Shown piece by piece: positions 24,613 through 33,528 of a stretch of 64,000 nt of DNA. The stretch spans positions 186,001-250,000 of the forward strand of contig NZ_VZDQ01000027.1 in NCBI RefSeq assembly GCF_009602435.1. The letters are read 5' to 3'. The DNA is from Sediminibacillus terrae (GTDB lineage Bacteria; Bacillota; Bacilli; Bacillales; Amphibacillaceae). The notes under the pieces were generated by a model, which was not told the origin of the DNA, searched no databases, and worked only from the letters and a program-made list of their open reading frames with translations. How positions within the stretch are numbered: position 1 is the stretch's first letter; each line of letters starts with the position of its first letter. The position numbers and the translations under genes are program-made.

Positions 24613-25932
24613 TCAGGCTTGTTCATCCTGCTCGCTCAGGGTCAGCGAGGTGTTCTGCTTTGTACCATCTCGGTAATAAGTGACATCTACCTGGTCGCCG
24701 ACTTCTGTTTCATCGTAAAGGTATTTTTTCAAATCAAGCATCGAACCGATCGCCTGATCATTGATATGGGTGATGACGTCATATTTCTTCAATCCTGCTT
24801 GTTCCGCTGGCGAACCAGTTTGTACCTGTGCAACGACGATTCCTTCTTCTACGTCTTCTGGCAGGTTCAGTGTTTCTTGTTTATGTTGCTTTGGAACAGT
24901 GGCCAAATCCATGGCGCTTATCCCGACAAATGGACGGGAGACAGAACCTTCTGCTTCAAGCTGTTCGATAATCGGTTTTGCTGTATCGATCGGAATGGCA
25001 AAGCCGATTCCTTCTACAGCACTTTCCGCAATTTTCATCGAGTTGATGCCGATTAGCTCTCCATTTCCATCGACCAGCGCTCCACCGCTGTTGCCCGGAT
25101 TTATCGCAGCATCGGTTTGGATGACTTCTGTTGTCCAGTCCGCCACACCATCTTGGTTGGAATCTATTTCAACCGAACGTTCTAGTCCACTGATGATCCC
25201 TTTCGTTACCGAGCCTGCAAATTCCATTCCGAGCGGGTTTCCGATGGCAATCGCTGTTTCACCGACATTTAAGTCATCGGAAGAACCGAGAGTGGCGACC
25301 GTATCAACATTGCTGCCGTCGATTTCCAATACTGCCAGGTCGCTCAATTCATCGGCACCGAGAATTTTGGCGCTGACCGTGCTCCCGTCTTGTAAATAAA
25401 CTTCTACTTCGCTGGCTCCTTCAATGACATGGTTGTTGGTGACGACATAGGCTTTGCCGTTTTCTTTTTTATAGATGACACCTGAGCCTGTTCCGGCTTC
25501 CTGGGTATCATCTGCTTGTTCCCAAAAATTCGCCGTTGTTTTTTGTAAGTTGGAAACCCCTACGACAGCTGAAGCAGATTTTTCAAGTGCACTTTCTACT
25601 TCTGGGTCGTCCGACGTGTTTGCCGTCAGGGTGACGTTATCACTGTCTGCCGATTCTGAACCTGTTTGCGTGTCCGCACTTTGAGATTCTGAATTCAACG
25701 ACTGTAGTGGTAGAATGTTGGTATAGATTAATAACAAGCCAATGATGGCGACAATCAATCCACCAGTGATTCCGCTGACAAAGTAACCTTTTTTGTTTGA
25801 ACTGGAACCTTTCTCCGGTTCGTTTGGTTGTTTACCCGGCCGTGTGTCGGCATCTTGCTCATTTTCCATGTATAGCTGCCTGTCACTTTCTTGACTGTGT
25901 TGGTGATCATGCTCGTGTTCATTCTCGTGCAT
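24613..25932 (-). CDS. htrA: HtrA-type membrane-anchored serine protease
   Basis: The 439-residue DegP/HtrA-type quality-control protease acts on misfolded exported proteins at the outer face of the membrane. A His/Glu-rich cytoplasmic start is followed by one helix (residues ~50-70, GYFVSGITGGLIVAIIGLLL). The trypsin-like domain shows the triad His (YVVTNNHVIEGA), Asp (DELSDLAVLEID) and Ser (NPGNSGGALVDGNG). One PDZ domain ends the protein (VGISAMDL ... GSPAEQAGLKKYDVITHIND). It is divergent from cssRS, the two-component system known to activate htrA in B. subtilis under secretion stress. AAAGGTGTG precedes the ATG. Confidence 0.95.
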   Translation of the reverse strand: MHENEHEHDHQHSQESDRQLYMENEQDADTRPGKQPNEPEKGSSSNKKGYFVSGITGGLIVAIIGLLLIYTNILPLQSLNSESQSADTQTGSESADSDNVTLTANTSDDPEVESALEKSASAVVGVSNLQKTTANFWEQADDTQEAGTGSGVIYKKENGKAYVVTNNHVIEGASEVEVYLQDGSTVSAKILGADELSDLAVLEIDGSNVDTVATLGSSDDLNVGETAIAIGNPLGMEFAGSVTKGIISGLERSVEIDSNQDGVADWTTEVIQTDAAINPGNSGGALVDGNGELIGINSMKIAESAVEGIGFAIPIDTAKPIIEQLEAEGSVSRPFVGISAMDLATVPKQHKQETLNLPEDVEEGIVVAQVQTGSPAEQAGLKKYDVITHINDQAIGSMLDLKKYLYDETEVGDQVDVTYYRDGTKQNTSLTLSEQDEQA

Positions 25933-26121
25933 GTAAAATCACACCTTTCTTTTATGCTATTTATCGGGGAAGGATTTTTTGCTTTCGCGTCTACATTTCC
26001 TATTGTAAGCAGAGGGTTCGGCAGTCCTTTGGTAAAAATGTGTAAAAAGTGTGGAATGATCAAAAGGGAATCGACAACCGGCGGATATATGCGACAATAT
26101 AACGAGTAAGGAGGCGTTTGG

Positions 26122-26817
26122 ATGAAACACAGCATTGTGGTAGTGGAAGATGACGTGAACATCCGCAATATCGTTTCGGCCTATTTAAGAAAGGATGGCT
26201 ACCAGGTAAGGGTAGTGGAAAGCGGAGAAGAAGCGTTGACTATATGGAAAACCGATCCCCCTGATATGTGGATCCTCGATATTATGCTGCCGGGGATAGA
26301 TGGGTATGAATTATGCAAAACCATCCGGCAGGAAAGCGAAGTGCCGATAATCATTATATCGGCGAAGGATGAAGAGTTGGATAAAATTCTCGGACTGGAA
26401 TTGGGTGGCGATGACTATTTGACAAAGCCTTTCAGTCCAAGAGAGATGGTGGCCCGGATCAAACGGCTATTCAAACGTGTAGACAGGACCCGGCCGGAAA
26501 AAGCGGGTGAAAAGAAGGAGCTTCAAGCTGGAGGCCTTGTTCTTTATCCAGATGAAAGACTTGTCTTCTGGGAGGGGGAAGAGGTGGAAATAACCGCTAA
26601 AGAGTTTGAAATCTTGAATATCTTTATCACCAACCTAAACCGTGCTTTTTCAAGGGAAGAATTGCTCACCAAAGTATGGGGAGAAGACTACTTTGGCAGC
26701 GACCGAGCCGTCGATGATTTGATTAAACGGCTGCGGAAAAAGATAGACGGACTTCCGGTCGAAACGGTGTGGGGCTACGGGTACCGGCTTAAAATAGAGA
26801 AAGAGGAATCGGAATGA
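26122..26817 (+). CDS. cssR: Response regulator CssR (secretion stress)
   Basis: The 231-residue OmpR-family regulator. The receiver domain shows the acidic pair (VVEDDVN), phospho-acceptor Asp in MWILDIMLPGIDGYEL, Thr/Ser switch in IIIISAKDEELDKILGLELG and Lys in DDYLTKPFSPRE. The winged-helix domain ends VETVWGYGYRLKIE. LWILDIMLP, LGLELG and WGEDYFGSDRAVDDLIKRLR resemble B. subtilis CssR strongly. It lies divergent from htrA and overlaps cssS by 4 bases. AAGGAGGCG stands just upstream of the ATG. Confidence 0.9.
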   Translation: MKHSIVVVEDDVNIRNIVSAYLRKDGYQVRVVESGEEALTIWKTDPPDMWILDIMLPGIDGYELCKTIRQESEVPIIIISAKDEELDKILGLELGGDDYLTKPFSPREMVARIKRLFKRVDRTRPEKAGEKKELQAGGLVLYPDERLVFWEGEEVEITAKEFEILNIFITNLNRAFSREELLTKVWGEDYFGSDRAVDDLIKRLRKKIDGLPVETVWGYGYRLKIEKEESE

Positions 26818-28136
26818 AGCTCCAGTCCCAGCTCAACATCGCATTCACCACATTACTGGTAGTCATCATGTCTGTTGCCGCATTCACCATTTACTCTTTG
26901 ATTTTGAATTTGCTGATTCACAATGAACAGACCCAGCTTGAAAAAAACGGGCGGATTATCACGGGGATGATCAATGAATCTCCGAGTCTCAATATGCAAC
27001 AGTTATCGGGACTGTTGGAGGATTTAAAGCTGCAGGGGATCTTTTATTACCGCAGTGGTGGTTCGGAGGACACGATTATTACCAACCTGCCCCGTGATGT
27101 GGCGGAAAACTGGGTGAATAACTACGACTTATCACAAAACGAACAGCCATTATGGAAAGCGGGAAACGAGCGATATGTGGTATCCAGGATGAGTTTTTCC
27201 CCGCGTTTCCCAGCCTGGGAATTGATCCTGGTGACGCCGCTCAATGATTTACAGGCTGTCCAGCGGAACTTTATCGGCATCTTGCTTGTTGTATTTGCTG
27301 TAGGAATCATTGTGGCAGTGTTATTGAGTTATTACATGACCAACCGTTTGGTGACGCCGTTGACAAGATTGAAGGAACAGGTCAAGAAAATCGAAAAACG
27401 GCAATTCAACGAAATTCAATCGGTGAATGCCAGTGGCGAAATCAAAGAGGTGGAAGAAAGCGTCATGGAAATGGCTCAGGAATTGGAACGTTATATTCAA
27501 TCCCAACGGCAATTTTTCCAGAATGCCAGCCATGAACTGAAGACACCTCTGATGACCATCCAAGGTTATGCCGAGGGAATAAGAGATGGAGTATTTGAGC
27601 AGGAGGAATCCGAACGGGGATTCGATGTGATGATCGCGGAAATCGGCAGGTTGAAAAAAATCATCAATGAAATGATTCTGTTGGCAAAACTGGATAGTGA
27701 AGAAAATATTTATCGGAAAGAAAACATAAAAGCTGCTGATTTAATCAAACTAACGATGGAGAGGGCTTTGCCGCTGGCCAATGAGAAAAATGTAAAGCTG
27801 GAAACATCCGTCATCGAAGATGCGACCCTGACAGTCGATAAAGAAAAGCTGTTGCAGGCAATGATGAATATCGTTGCCAATGCAATCAGGCACGCTGATT
27901 CTGCGGTAAAGGTCAGCGTCGAAAAAGCCGGGGGTGTGATTATCAGAGTAGCGGATGACGGAGAGGGCGTACCGGCAGACCTCATGCCCCATCTTTTCCA
28001 CCGTTTTGTCAAAGGAGAAGGCGGAGAAACAGGTCTCGGATTGGCGATTTCCCGGGCGATCATTGAACGATCGGGCGGACGTATAACTGTCGGCACCTCT
28101 GAGAACGGCGGTGCATTATTTTCCATCCATTTATAA
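26814..28136 (+). CDS. cssS: Sensor histidine kinase CssS (secretion stress)
   Basis: The 440-residue membrane kinase has a first helix at ~10-32 (FTTLLVVIMSVAAFTIYSLI), an extracytoplasmic sensor region of ~120 residues, and a second helix at ~153-175 (FIGILLVVFAVGIIVAVLLS). HAMP, DHp and ATPase domains follow. Catalytic signs are the phospho-His in FFQNASHELKTPLMTIQGYA, N box MNIVANAIRHA, G1 VADDGEGVP and G2 GETGLGLAIS. Its start overlaps the stop of cssR (ATGA). With cssR and divergent htrA it reproduces the CssRS-HtrA module that senses misfolded exported proteins. Confidence 0.9.
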   Translation: MKLQSQLNIAFTTLLVVIMSVAAFTIYSLILNLLIHNEQTQLEKNGRIITGMINESPSLNMQQLSGLLEDLKLQGIFYYRSGGSEDTIITNLPRDVAENWVNNYDLSQNEQPLWKAGNERYVVSRMSFSPRFPAWELILVTPLNDLQAVQRNFIGILLVVFAVGIIVAVLLSYYMTNRLVTPLTRLKEQVKKIEKRQFNEIQSVNASGEIKEVEESVMEMAQELERYIQSQRQFFQNASHELKTPLMTIQGYAEGIRDGVFEQEESERGFDVMIAEIGRLKKIINEMILLAKLDSEENIYRKENIKAADLIKLTMERALPLANEKNVKLETSVIEDATLTVDKEKLLQAMMNIVANAIRHADSAVKVSVEKAGGVIIRVADDGEGVPADLMPHLFHRFVKGEGGETGLGLAISRAIIERSGGRITVGTSENGGALFSIHL

Positions 28137-28203
28137 TGGAACGCGAAAGAGACTTTTAGATATTTCGCTGAAAGGGAATGGTATACCATCTTCTTTGTGT
28201 TTG

Positions 28204-28212
28204 TGTTACAAT
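28204..28212 (+). promoter_or_regulatory. Extended -10 promoter of typA
   Basis: TGTTACAAT (TG, one base, TACAAT) lies 57 bases before the typA ATG. No good -35 hexamer is present, which is common for extended -10 promoters. Confidence 0.5.
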
Positions 28213-28269
28213 AGATTGGTTGTAGTCGGAATGTTGAATTCGATACAAAAAGAGGAGAGTATATTCATT

Positions 28270-30099
28270 ATGCAATTAAGAGAAGATCTTCGCAATATTG
28301 CAATCATTGCCCACGTTGACCATGGAAAAACGACGTTAGTGGACCAGCTGTTGAAGTATTCTGGTACCTTTCGCGAAAATGAACAGGTCGACGAACGTGC
28401 GATGGATTCAAACGATTTGGAAAAAGAACGTGGTATAACAATCTTAGCGAAAAACACGGCTATTAATTATAAAGACACGCGTATCAATATTTTGGACACT
28501 CCGGGACACGCTGACTTCGGTGGTGAAGTAGAGCGGATCATGAAGATGGTTGACGGTGTTTTGCTTGTGGTCGATGCATACGAAGGCTGTATGCCGCAGA
28601 CGCGCTTTGTATTGAAAAAGGCATTGGAGCAAAAACTGACTCCGGTTGTCGTCCTTAACAAAATCGACCGGCCCAATGCCCGTCCGGCAGAAGTCATCGA
28701 CGAAGTGCTTGATTTGTTCATCGAGCTTGGCGCAGATGACGACCAGTTGGAGTTCCCGGTTGTTTATGCTTCGGCATTGAACGGTACCTCCGGCAATGAA
28801 CCGGAAGAACAGGAAGAAACGATGGAGCCCGTTTTCTCTACTATTATGGACCATATTCCGGCGCCAATCGATAATTCGGATGAAGGATTGCAATTCCAGG
28901 TTACCTTGCTGGATTATAACGATTATTTAGGAAGAATCGGGGTCGGCCGGATTTTCCGTGGCTCCATCAAGGTAGGCCAACAGGTGGCATTGATGAAAAA
29001 AGACGGTTCTGTCAAATCATTCCGTGTCACCAAGCTGTTCGGGTTCATCGGTCTGAAACGGATCGAAATCGAAGAAGCGAGAGCGGGAGACATCATTGCT
29101 TTGGCAGGACTGGAAGACATCAACGTCGGCGAAACCGTCTGCCCGCAGGATCAGCAGGAAGCCTTGCCGATTCCGCGAATCGACGAACCAACCCTGCAAA
29201 TGACATTCGTGGTCAACAACAGTCCTTTTGCCGGCAAGGAAGGAAAGTATATTACATCGAGAAGAATTGAAGAACGCTTGCTTACCCAGCTGGAAACAGA
29301 CGTCAGCTTGCGCGTAGAACAAACGGAATCGCCGGATGCTTGGACTGTTTCAGGACGCGGGGAATTGCATTTGTCCATTCTTATCGAAAACATGCGCCGT
29401 GAAGGTTATGAACTGCAGCTTTCGAAACCACAGGTCATCATTCGCGAAATTGACGGCGTGCAGTGTGAACCGGTTGAGCGTGTCCAAGTGGACGTGCCGG
29501 AAGAACACCAAGGTGCTGTCATGGAATCGTTAGGCTCCCGCAAAGGGGAAATGATCGACATGGCCAACCACGGAAACGGACAAGTCCGAATGGAATTCAA
29601 GGTGCCTTCCCGTGGCTTGATCGGTTATGCAACCGAGTTTATGACACAAACCAGAGGTTACGGAATCATCAACCATACGTTCGATTCTTATGAACCTCTT
29701 TTGCAAGGACAAGTGGGCGGAAGACGTCAAGGCGTTCTCGTGGCATTGGAAAATGGCAAAGCCTCCACGTATGGCATCATGGGTCTTGAGGACCGCGGTA
29801 CGATTTTTGTTGAACCAGGTACAGATGTGTATGCAGGCATGATTGTCGGGGAGCATAACCGTGACAACGACCTGACTGTCAATATAACCAAAGAAAAACA
29901 TTTGACCAACGTCCGTTCTGCTACAAAAGATCAGACGGCGACCATCCGTAAAACGCGGACGCTGACCCTTGAGGAAGCGATCGAGTATTTGAACGATGAT
30001 GAATATTGCGAAGTGACACCGGAATCCATCCGCCTTCGCAAAAAGATTCTCAACAAAAATGAACGGGAAAAAGCAGCGAAAAAGAAAAAAACAGTTTGA
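28270..30099 (+). CDS. typA: Ribosome-associated GTPase TypA/BipA
   Basis: The 609-residue translational GTPase binds the ribosome and supports 50S assembly and growth at low temperature or stress. G motifs are G1 [11 protein letters not shown]2 around [11 protein letters not shown]3 [11 protein letters not shown] and G4 NKIDRP. BipA-specific C-terminal features are visible ([37 protein letters not shown]). The C-terminus is basic ([12 protein letters not shown]). The ATG at 28270 follows AGAGGAGAG; a longer in-frame start at 28111 is rejected because it lies inside the cssS gene and lacks homology. It is transcribed alone from an extended -10 promoter. Confidence 0.97.
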   Translation: MQLREDLRNIAIIAHVDHGKTTLVDQLLKYSGTFRENEQVDERAMDSNDLEKERGITILAKNTAINYKDTRINILDTPGHADFGGEVERIMKMVDGVLLVVDAYEGCMPQTRFVLKKALEQKLTPVVVLNKIDRPNARPAEVIDEVLDLFIELGADDDQLEFPVVYASALNGTSGNEPEEQEETMEPVFSTIMDHIPAPIDNSDEGLQFQVTLLDYNDYLGRIGVGRIFRGSIKVGQQVALMKKDGSVKSFRVTKLFGFIGLKRIEIEEARAGDIIALAGLEDINVGETVCPQDQQEALPIPRIDEPTLQMTFVVNNSPFAGKEGKYITSRRIEERLLTQLETDVSLRVEQTESPDAWTVSGRGELHLSILIENMRREGYELQLSKPQVIIREIDGVQCEPVERVQVDVPEEHQGAVMESLGSRKGEMIDMANHGNGQVRMEFKVPSRGLIGYATEFMTQTRGYGIINHTFDSYEPLLQGQVGGRRQGVLVALENGKASTYGIMGLEDRGTIFVEPGTDVYAGMIVGEHNRDNDLTVNITKEKHLTNVRSATKDQTATIRKTRTLTLEEAIEYLNDDEYCEVTPESIRLRKKILNKNEREKAAKKKKTV

Positions 30100-30116
30100 G
30101 ATAAAGAAGAGACTGT

Positions 30117-30171
30117 CTGACAATAGCATAGTGACCATAACAAAAACCGGACGATTATTCGTTCGGTTTTT
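30117..30171 (+). terminator. Repeat-type terminator (copy T3) of typA
   Basis: Lead AATAGCATAGTGACCATAAC then AAAAACCGGACGA pairing with TCGTTCGGTTTTT (one G-T pair). Confidence 0.9.
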
Positions 30172-30406
30172 GTTTTATCATAACCTGGTGTTTAACCTTT
30201 TCTTATGAATAGTTGCCCCGCCTATCCGGCAAGGTGCTTCGTTTTCCGCTGAAGTCTGCTTCCCTTACCTCGTGCAGTTACGTTTGAAGCCAAGCAGTAA
30301 GAAAACCATTTGCGCTGATTCCGTTTTATTTTTTCGTGGAAGGGTTATCGGGTAGGGAAGTCGAAGCAGTATGACAGAAAAAGACTGACGAGTGGAGGGG
30401 GAAAAA
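30172..30406. other. Intergenic region with a decayed palindromic element
   Basis: CCGGCAAGGTGCTTCGTTTTCCGC at about 30226-30249 resembles one arm of element P (reverse orientation). The rest of the element is missing. No gene is seen. Confidence 0.5.
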
Positions 30407-31489
30407 ATGAAACTTCCAATGTGGGCGGCAATCTTATTCTTGCTGATTGCTGCAGGTTGTTCAGATAACAAAAAGCCAGAGGGGAATCAAGACGATAATG
30501 GCCACTCTGCAGGAAAATCATCAAGCGAACCAGAGGTCGAGACAATCGCCTCTGAACTTCAAGAACCTTGGGAAATAGTAAAATCAGAAAATACCCTTTA
30601 CATAAGTGAGCGGACAGGTACCATTGTGGAAATTTCTTCAGACGCAGGGAATGTAACAAGAAAACCGATTGAATTGGAAGAACCCTTGGCAGAGGTGCCC
30701 GAATCCGGATTGCTTGGACTTGCTTTCCCGGAATCATTTACAAAGGAGAAAGAAGCATTCGTTTACTATTCTTACTCCAGTGGGCAAGATGTCTACCAGA
30801 GGGTAGCCAGAGTGAAAAAAGGAAAGGACAGTTGGATGGAAACTGGGGTGTTGCTTGATGACATTCCGGGTGGACAGGTCCATCATGGGGGGAGAATAGA
30901 AATCGGTCCGGATGATAAGCTGTATGTGACCGTAGGGGATGCGACGGATAAAAGTTCAGCCCAAAATCGGAATAGCTTGTCCGGAAGTATATTGCGCATT
31001 AACCAGGATGGGAGCATACCGATTGACAACCCGGATCCACAATCTGCTATCTATTCTTGGGGTCACCGAAATCCTCAAGGTTTGGCATGGGATGAACAGG
31101 GTAATTTATATGCAACAGAACATGGCGACCAAGCCCATGATGAAATCAATTTGATTAAGCCGGGTAACAACTATGGATGGCCGGAAGTGGAAGGCGATCA
31201 TCAACAGCGAGGAATGGAAACACCGCTGATTCACTCCGGAGAGGAAACATGGGCACCATCCGGAATCGATTACAAAAATGGTGCATTTTGGTTTGCAAGT
31301 TTGCGAGGCGAAGCGCTTCGCAAATTCGATCCGGAAGCAAACAGCCAGGAAGCGGTCGTCGAAGGGTATGGCCGCATTCGTGATGTACTGGCTTCCAGCG
31401 ATGGTATTTACTTTATTACTAATAATACAGATGGACGCGGGACGCCGTTAAAGCAGGATGATCGGCTGCTGTTCCTATCAGACGAGTGA
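30407..31489 (+). CDS. Lipoprotein PQQ-type sugar dehydrogenase (glucose/sorbosone family)
   Basis: The 360-residue product has a lipoprotein signal (FLLIAAGCSD, lipid on the Cys at ~17) and a six-bladed beta-propeller. Family landmarks are SGLLGLAFPESF, VHHGGRIEIGPDDKLYVTVG, YSWGHRNPQGLAWDEQG and TEHGDQAHDEINLIKPGNNY. These match soluble aldose sugar dehydrogenases that use PQQ. The organism may or may not supply PQQ. It acts on the outer face of the membrane. The ATG at 30407 follows GGAGGGGG; a GTG at 30392 is less likely. Confidence 0.88.
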   Translation: MKLPMWAAILFLLIAAGCSDNKKPEGNQDDNGHSAGKSSSEPEVETIASELQEPWEIVKSENTLYISERTGTIVEISSDAGNVTRKPIELEEPLAEVPESGLLGLAFPESFTKEKEAFVYYSYSSGQDVYQRVARVKKGKDSWMETGVLLDDIPGGQVHHGGRIEIGPDDKLYVTVGDATDKSSAQNRNSLSGSILRINQDGSIPIDNPDPQSAIYSWGHRNPQGLAWDEQGNLYATEHGDQAHDEINLIKPGNNYGWPEVEGDHQQRGMETPLIHSGEETWAPSGIDYKNGAFWFASLRGEALRKFDPEANSQEAVVEGYGRIRDVLASSDGIYFITNNTDGRGTPLKQDDRLLFLSDE

Positions 31490-31533
31490 ACTGAATAAGC
31501 TTATACAGTGATATAGAAAGGAAATCTTCAGAC

Positions 31534-31815
31534 ATGTTGAGGTTTGTACGCAGGTTGAAATTTCTGGTCAATTTTAAAAAGTCCGTCCCTTTTTTAAAGG
31601 ATTTTTTCTTATCAAAAGAAGTAAGATTGGCAACCAAAGGAATATCGGTTGTGCTTATCATTGGATATATTTTGTTCCCGTTTGACATCATTCCTGACTT
31701 TCTTTTGGTTTTCGGGATATTCGACGATGTAGCCGTTGTCGGTTTTATTCTTCAGCAAATGGTGAAGATGGCTCCGGAGGCGTTGAAGGAAAAACACGGT
31801 CTTTATAAAACGTAA
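31534..31815 (+). CDS. ykvA: YkvA family (DUF1232) membrane protein
   Basis: The 93-residue product shows the DUF1232 core: AT KG ISVVLIIGYILFPFDIIPDF, then LLVFGIFDDVAVVGFILQQM. This core holds the conserved P.D.IPD and G..DD residues. It is likely a small membrane protein with one or two helices and has no known biochemical role. AAAGGAAA precedes the ATG. It is 44 bases after the dehydrogenase gene and ends with a repeat-type terminator. Confidence 0.9.
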   Translation: MLRFVRRLKFLVNFKKSVPFLKDFFLSKEVRLATKGISVVLIIGYILFPFDIIPDFLLVFGIFDDVAVVGFILQQMVKMAPEALKEKHGLYKT

Positions 31816-31829
31816 CGAAGTCAAAGTGA

Positions 31830-31899
31830 CGGGACAAAAACATGACTACCAAAGCAAAAACCGAGCGAATTAAGCGTCAATAAATTCGTTCGGTTTTTA
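31830..31899 (+). terminator. Repeat-type terminator (copy T4)
   Basis: Lead GACGGGACAAAAACATGAC..CCAAAG, then AAAAACCGAGCGAATT pairing with ATTCGTTCGGTTTTT. Confidence 0.9.
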
Positions 31900-31934
31900 T
31901 TATTTTATGTTTGATGCGTGCTACGTATTGCTGC

Positions 31935-32050
31935 AGCTAGATACTACGCGTTCCATGGACACGGCTTCCACTTCCTCAGAAAGCACCAACCGCTTTCTTG
32001 CGGGATTTTCAGCTCGTGCTGGTCCTGTTGGAGTCTCCGTATCTTGCCTC
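31935..32050 (-). repeat. Structured palindromic element P, copy C
   Basis: In reverse orientation relative to copy A. The conserved block GGATTTTCAGCTCGTGCTG is present. The inner stem is AGAAAGC/GCTTTCT (31978-31984 with 31992-31998). Confidence 0.85.
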
Positions 32051-32075
32051 TGTTCGTTTTCGTGATCTGATTTTC

Positions 32076-32190
32076 TACATGATCAAGACAAAATGAATAG
32101 AACCGTATTCTCTATTGGCTGTTAGGTCTCTAAACAGGGACCAATACGAAAAATCAGCTTCAGGGGTTCCTTTACTCTTCGAAAATTGGA
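32076..32190. repeat. Dispersed ~110-bp element X, copy 2
   Basis: It matches 15941-16048 through blocks ATGATCAAGACAA, AACCGTATTCTCTATTGG and AAAAATCAGC, ending with GGGGTTCCTTTA...TTGGA. Here it directly follows a P element, whereas copy 1 has none at that point. Confidence 0.8.
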
Positions 32191-32435
32191 AGGTGCGAAC
32201 CCTGTCATGGTATGAGAAAAAAAGAAAACAGCTCATATGCGAATGATTCCATGTGAACGGAGGCAAGCGTTGCTCTTTTTATCAAAGTTCTGGAAAAGTC
32301 TCGTGTAAAAAGCTTTTCGCGAACGATCTCAGAGGAAGTCGATCCCTGGTGATGTTTTGTTATCCATCCAGCCGGACAGAAAGCCACCGTGGATGAATCG
32401 CTACTCGGGTGAGAAAATAAAATAGTGAAAATTGA

Positions 32436-32464
32436 TTGACACTTTAAACAGAGAGTCATACACT
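32436..32464 (+). promoter_or_regulatory. Sigma-A promoter of ZIP transporter
   Basis: TTGACA at 32436-32441 and TACACT at 32459-32464 with a 17-base spacer, leaving a leader of about 90 bases before the GTG at 32561. Confidence 0.7.
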
Positions 32465-32560
32465 GATGAAGTGAGAGTTTTTCCTTGGGGAAACAAAAGT
32501 GCGCAAGTCAAAATCAACCGTTTGTTGGTTTGGAATAGATGTATTAAAGGAGATGTCTTT

Positions 32561-33370
32561 GTGACAGGATGGTTTACTGAATTAAGCCCAGTGATGCAAA
32601 CATTAATAATGACAATATTCACCTGGATCAGCACAGCGATAGGGGCTTCTTTTGTCTTCTTCACTAAGAAAGCAAATCAAAAGCTGTTTGACAGTATGCT
32701 CGCATTTGCAGGCGGCGTCATGATTGCAGCCAGCTTTTGGTCCTTGCTCGCCCCGGCTATCTCGATGGCAGAAGAACAAGGAATTGCCCCCGTAATTCCG
32801 GCTGTGACAGGTTTTTTACTCGGAGGAGTATTTTTGATGCTGGTAGACAGGGTGTTGCCGTTGATTGACGAGCAGCTTTATTTTAAAGACATTAAAGATA
32901 AGGCGGCAAAGCGGCGAACCGCGATGCTGGTCTTCTCCATTACCTTGCATAATATTCCGGAAGGTTTGGCAATCGGGGTGGCATTCGGTGCTTTGTCGTC
33001 AGAATTCTCTACTGCCTCCTTATCGGGGGCGATTGCGTTGGCGATCGGAATCGGAATTCAAAACATCCCGGAAGGTACGGCCGTTTCCATGCCGCTTCGA
33101 AGAGATGGGATGTCGAAATGGAAAAGTTTTTACTACGGTCAATTTTCCGGGATGGTAGAGCCAATCGCGGCTGTCGTCGGTGCTTTGGCTGTCGTGATTA
33201 TCCAGCCGCTTTTGCCTTATGCGTTAAGCTTTGCTGCCGGAGCGATGATATTTGTGGTGGCAAAAGAGGTCATTCCTGGCTCACAGGAGAAAGGGCATGT
33301 GCAGCTGGCCACGATGAGTTTGATGGTCGGATTCGCTGTTATGATGATATTGGACGTAGCCTTGGGATAA
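32561..33370 (+). CDS. ZIP family divalent metal transporter (ZupT-like)
   Basis: The 269-residue integral membrane protein with about eight helices imports zinc or other divalent ions. Family marks are the helix-IV metal motif HNIPEGLAIGVAFG and the helix-V motif IGIQNIPEGTAVSMPL. Gly-rich helices surround them (FDSMLAFAGGVMIAASFWSL, GMVEPIAAVVGALAV). The GTG at 32561 follows AAAGGAGATG and gives the usual family length; a longer in-frame start at 32432 overlaps the promoter. The regulator cannot be read from the sequence. Confidence 0.9.
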   Translation: MTGWFTELSPVMQTLIMTIFTWISTAIGASFVFFTKKANQKLFDSMLAFAGGVMIAASFWSLLAPAISMAEEQGIAPVIPAVTGFLLGGVFLMLVDRVLPLIDEQLYFKDIKDKAAKRRTAMLVFSITLHNIPEGLAIGVAFGALSSEFSTASLSGAIALAIGIGIQNIPEGTAVSMPLRRDGMSKWKSFYYGQFSGMVEPIAAVVGALAVVIIQPLLPYALSFAAGAMIFVVAKEVIPGSQEKGHVQLATMSLMVGFAVMMILDVALG

Positions 33371-33528
33371 TATGAAAAACGTAAAACTGAGGGTGGTCAT
33401 AAAACTTAGAGGGATGCCGAAGCCGGAAGGCACATCTGGAATTTTCAACTTTGATCATGAAAAAGGAGACGGACCTGTTGCATAAGGCCCGTCTCCATTT
33501 TTACATGTATTCATTTTTCTATAGTCAC

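Noticed and set aside
24493-25056. 187-codon plus-strand frame over the htrA end
   Set aside because: It runs through the strong terminator and antisense to the protease; no start signal.
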